In this document: piece by piece, positions 5,142 to 6,535 of the stretch | Layout: each line of letters opens with the position of its first letter | Position numbering within the stretch: the stretch's first letter is position 1 | From: Hyphomicrobiaceae bacterium | GTDB lineage: Bacteria; Pseudomonadota; Alphaproteobacteria; Rhizobiales; Hyphomicrobiaceae | Reading direction: 5' to 3' | DNA length: 6,535 bases | Assembly: GCA_017353825.1 (NCBI GenBank) | Contig: JAFMSC010000253.1 | Span: forward strand, 1 to 6,535 | Position numbers and translations under genes: made by a program | Notes under the pieces: model-generated | The model's input: the letters and a program-made list of their open reading frames with translations, nothing else | Database searches by the model: none | Told to the model about the DNA's origin: nothing

Positions 5142-6269
5142 TCAATTCCGCGGCTTCAGGCGAAGAGGCAGGCTGTGGTCCTGATCGGGCTCGTCGGCAC
5201 CGGCGATGGGTCTCAGGCCGAACGCCCGCAACGATCGCCGGATCGCCGCCGGGTCGAGGCCTTTGACGATCATGACCAGGCGGGAGCGCCGCTCGTGATC
5301 GGGCCAGGCCGCCATGTGGGTCGGAGGATGGACGAGGTGCTGGACGCCATGCACGGCCACCGGCGCGTCGCTGCCGGCCACATTGAGGATGCCTTTCACC
5401 CGCAGCACCTCGTTGCCGTGGCAGTGGACCAGCATCGTCAGCCAGATGCCGAACGTGGTCCAGTCGAGGGCGCCATCGAAGGTGAGGGCGATGGTACGGA
5501 TGTCTGCGTCGTGGCGGCTCGGGTGCGCCTGCACCTCGTGCGCGCTGGTACCATGATCGTGCACGCCCTGTCCGCGGCGCGCATGGGAGTGTCCTGGCTC
5601 GACGTCGGTGGGCAGCCAGCGTGCAGGGATTGCCGTTGGAACGATCACCGCCCCGGCGCCGGGGTCCGCGTCGCCGGCGTGCCACAGCGACGCCAGCGGG
5701 TTGATGCGGCGCAGCCTGGCGATCAGCGCGGCCGTACGGTCGGCGGCGGCGATATCGGTCTTGGTGACCACCAGCCGGTCGGCCACTGCAACCTGCTTGA
5801 CGGTCTCGGGCTGCCGGTCGAGCTGGGAGGCGCCGTTCACGGCGTCGACGGTGGTGATGACGCTGCGGACGCAGAAATGGTGCGTCAGCACCGGGTCGGC
5901 GCTGACGGTCGAGAGGATCGGGAAGGGATCGGCGAGCCCCGTGCTCTCCATTATGAGACGCCGGAACGGCGGTATCAGGCCGAGCTCGCGCTTCGACAGC
6001 AGGCCCTTGATCGCGGCTGAGAGCTCGCCGCGCACGGTGCAGCACAGGCAGCCGGATTGCAGCACCACCATGGTCTCGTCGATGCGCTCGAGCAGATGAT
6101 GGTCGAGGGCGATCTCGCCCAGCTCGTTGATCAGCACGGCGCTGTCGGCGAGCGCCGGGTCGCGCAACAGCCGCTGCAGAAGCGTGGTCTTGCCGGAGCC
6201 CAGGAAGCCGGTGATGAGCGTGACCGGCGTGAAGTCCGGCACCGTCGCGTCCCCGGCCGCCTCAGCCAC
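5142..6269 (-). CDS. CobW/COG0523-family GTPase, putative metal chaperone
   Basis: COG0523 proteins are G3E-class P-loop GTPases that deliver metals such as zinc or cobalt to target proteins. The 375-residue product shows Walker A GFLGSGKT (21-28), the family's metal-binding GCLCCTVR with CxCC (Cys74, Cys76, Cys77), ESTGLADP (108-115), and the guanine-specificity motif as TKTD (170-173). A histidine-rich linker spans 228-254 (His at 228, 230, 238, 240, 245, 250, 254). A CobW C-terminal domain runs from about 258 to 360. The GTG start at 6267-6269 has GGAGG six bases upstream (6276-6280) and overlaps the preceding stop by 8 nt. This overlap implies translational coupling. No cobalamin genes are visible, so the neighbourhood does not support a role in B12 synthesis. 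The metal and client are unknown. Confidence 0.93.
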   Translation of the reverse strand: MAEAAGDATVPDFTPVTLITGFLGSGKTTLLQRLLRDPALADSAVLINELGEIALDHHLLERIDETMVVLQSGCLCCTVRGELSAAIKGLLSKRELGLIPPFRRLIMESTGLADPFPILSTVSADPVLTHHFCVRSVITTVDAVNGASQLDRQPETVKQVAVADRLVVTKTDIAAADRTAALIARLRRINPLASLWHAGDADPGAGAVIVPTAIPARWLPTDVEPGHSHARRGQGVHDHGTSAHEVQAHPSRHDADIRTIALTFDGALDWTTFGIWLTMLVHCHGNEVLRVKGILNVAGSDAPVAVHGVQHLVHPPTHMAAWPDHERRSRLVMIVKGLDPAAIRRSLRAFGLRPIAGADEPDQDHSLPLRLKPRN

Positions 6270-6535
6270 GGTCGGCCTCCATGCGGGCGATCAGACCGGT
6301 GTCGAGCGGATCGCAGGGCCGGCCGAGCAGGCGCTCCGCGACAGCCCACAGGTGCGCCAGGTTCTCCACCATCTCAGTGCGGCCGGTGTGGGTGGAGAGC
6401 ACGAACGAGGCGCCCTGCCAGTCGGCGAGGACGAGCCCGTAGTATTTGAGGACCCGGTTGGCGGCCGCCACACGATGCGCCCGCTCGCGGCGGCGGGCCG
6501 CCGGGTCGGTGCTGTGCGTGTAGACCCCGGGCCGC
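6262..6535 (-). CDS. Unrecognised protein, C-terminal part, upstream of and coupled to cobW
   Basis: The frame is open from the window edge to a TGA at 6262-6264 and gives 90 residues of a longer protein. Visible features are an Arg-rich stretch (ARRRERAHR), then VAAANRVLKYYGLVLADWQG, FVLSTHTGRTEMVENLAHLW and a GRPCDPLD segment near the end. It is soluble-looking and probably mostly helical, with no membrane segment. A GTG at 6471 could start a 69-residue protein, but coding-like sequence continues upstream of it to the edge, so I take the gene as partial. The 8-nt overlap (GTGGCTGA) with the GTPase start ties the two together in one operon. I do not recognise the family. A link to metal handling is inferred only from position. 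Confidence 0.75.
   Translation of the reverse strand, partial: RPGVYTHSTDPAARRRERAHRVAAANRVLKYYGLVLADWQGASFVLSTHTGRTEMVENLAHLWAVAERLLGRPCDPLDTGLIARMEADRG

Noticed and set aside
4909..6045. 378-residue minus-strand frame overlapping cobW in another frame
   Set aside because: It is Arg/Ala/Pro-rich out-of-frame translation, while the cobW frame carries all GTPase motifs.
1..6535. CRISPR array, tRNA, rRNA or transposase gene
   Set aside because: I saw no regularly spaced direct repeats, no tRNA-like cloverleaf and no transposase motifs on either strand.

Overview
The window is high-GC DNA (clearly above 60% by eye). It looks like an alphaproteobacterial chromosome, because the protein types and the densely packed codon-biased genes fit Rhizobiales or Rhodospirillales. 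I cannot name a genus. Every gene I accept lies on the minus strand, so transcription runs from high to low coordinates. The long open frames on the plus strand are antisense shadows of these genes.

Right end (5142-6535): a two-gene unit. The C-terminal part of an unrecognised protein runs in from outside the window. Its stop overlaps by 8 nt the GTG start of a COG0523/CobW-type GTPase, which has a Walker A motif, a CxCC metal motif and a histidine-rich linker. A 459-nt non-coding stretch (4683-5141) follows. It contains several short hairpins and presumably the promoter of the next operon, but I could not identify a convincing promoter.

Left and centre (1-4682): one tightly packed operon. 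In transcription order it encodes a Tat-exported PotD-like solute-binding protein, a RutA-type flavin monooxygenase, two PotB/PotC-type inner-membrane permeases, and the start of a PotA-type ATPase cut by the window edge. Gaps between genes are 108, -4, 14 and 21 nt. The RutA-like protein matches E. coli pyrimidine oxygenase almost end to end and keeps the FMN-contact positions I remember for that family. The rest of the Rut pathway is not in the window. A simple reading is that the operon imports a cyclic amide or ureide, such as a pyrimidine, by a polyamine-family ABC transporter and opens its ring oxidatively in the cytoplasm.

Two unrelated palindromic short-repeat elements sit inside this operon. 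One (3287-3375) fills almost the whole gap between the binding-protein gene and rutA and is built of two inverted REP-like units. The other (2089-2154) lies inside the reading frame of the first permease, is a multiple of three long, and encodes most of an extra N-terminal tail. These repeats and the rutA/transporter fusion of gene content are the most interesting things here. I saw no tRNA, rRNA, CRISPR array or transposase gene.
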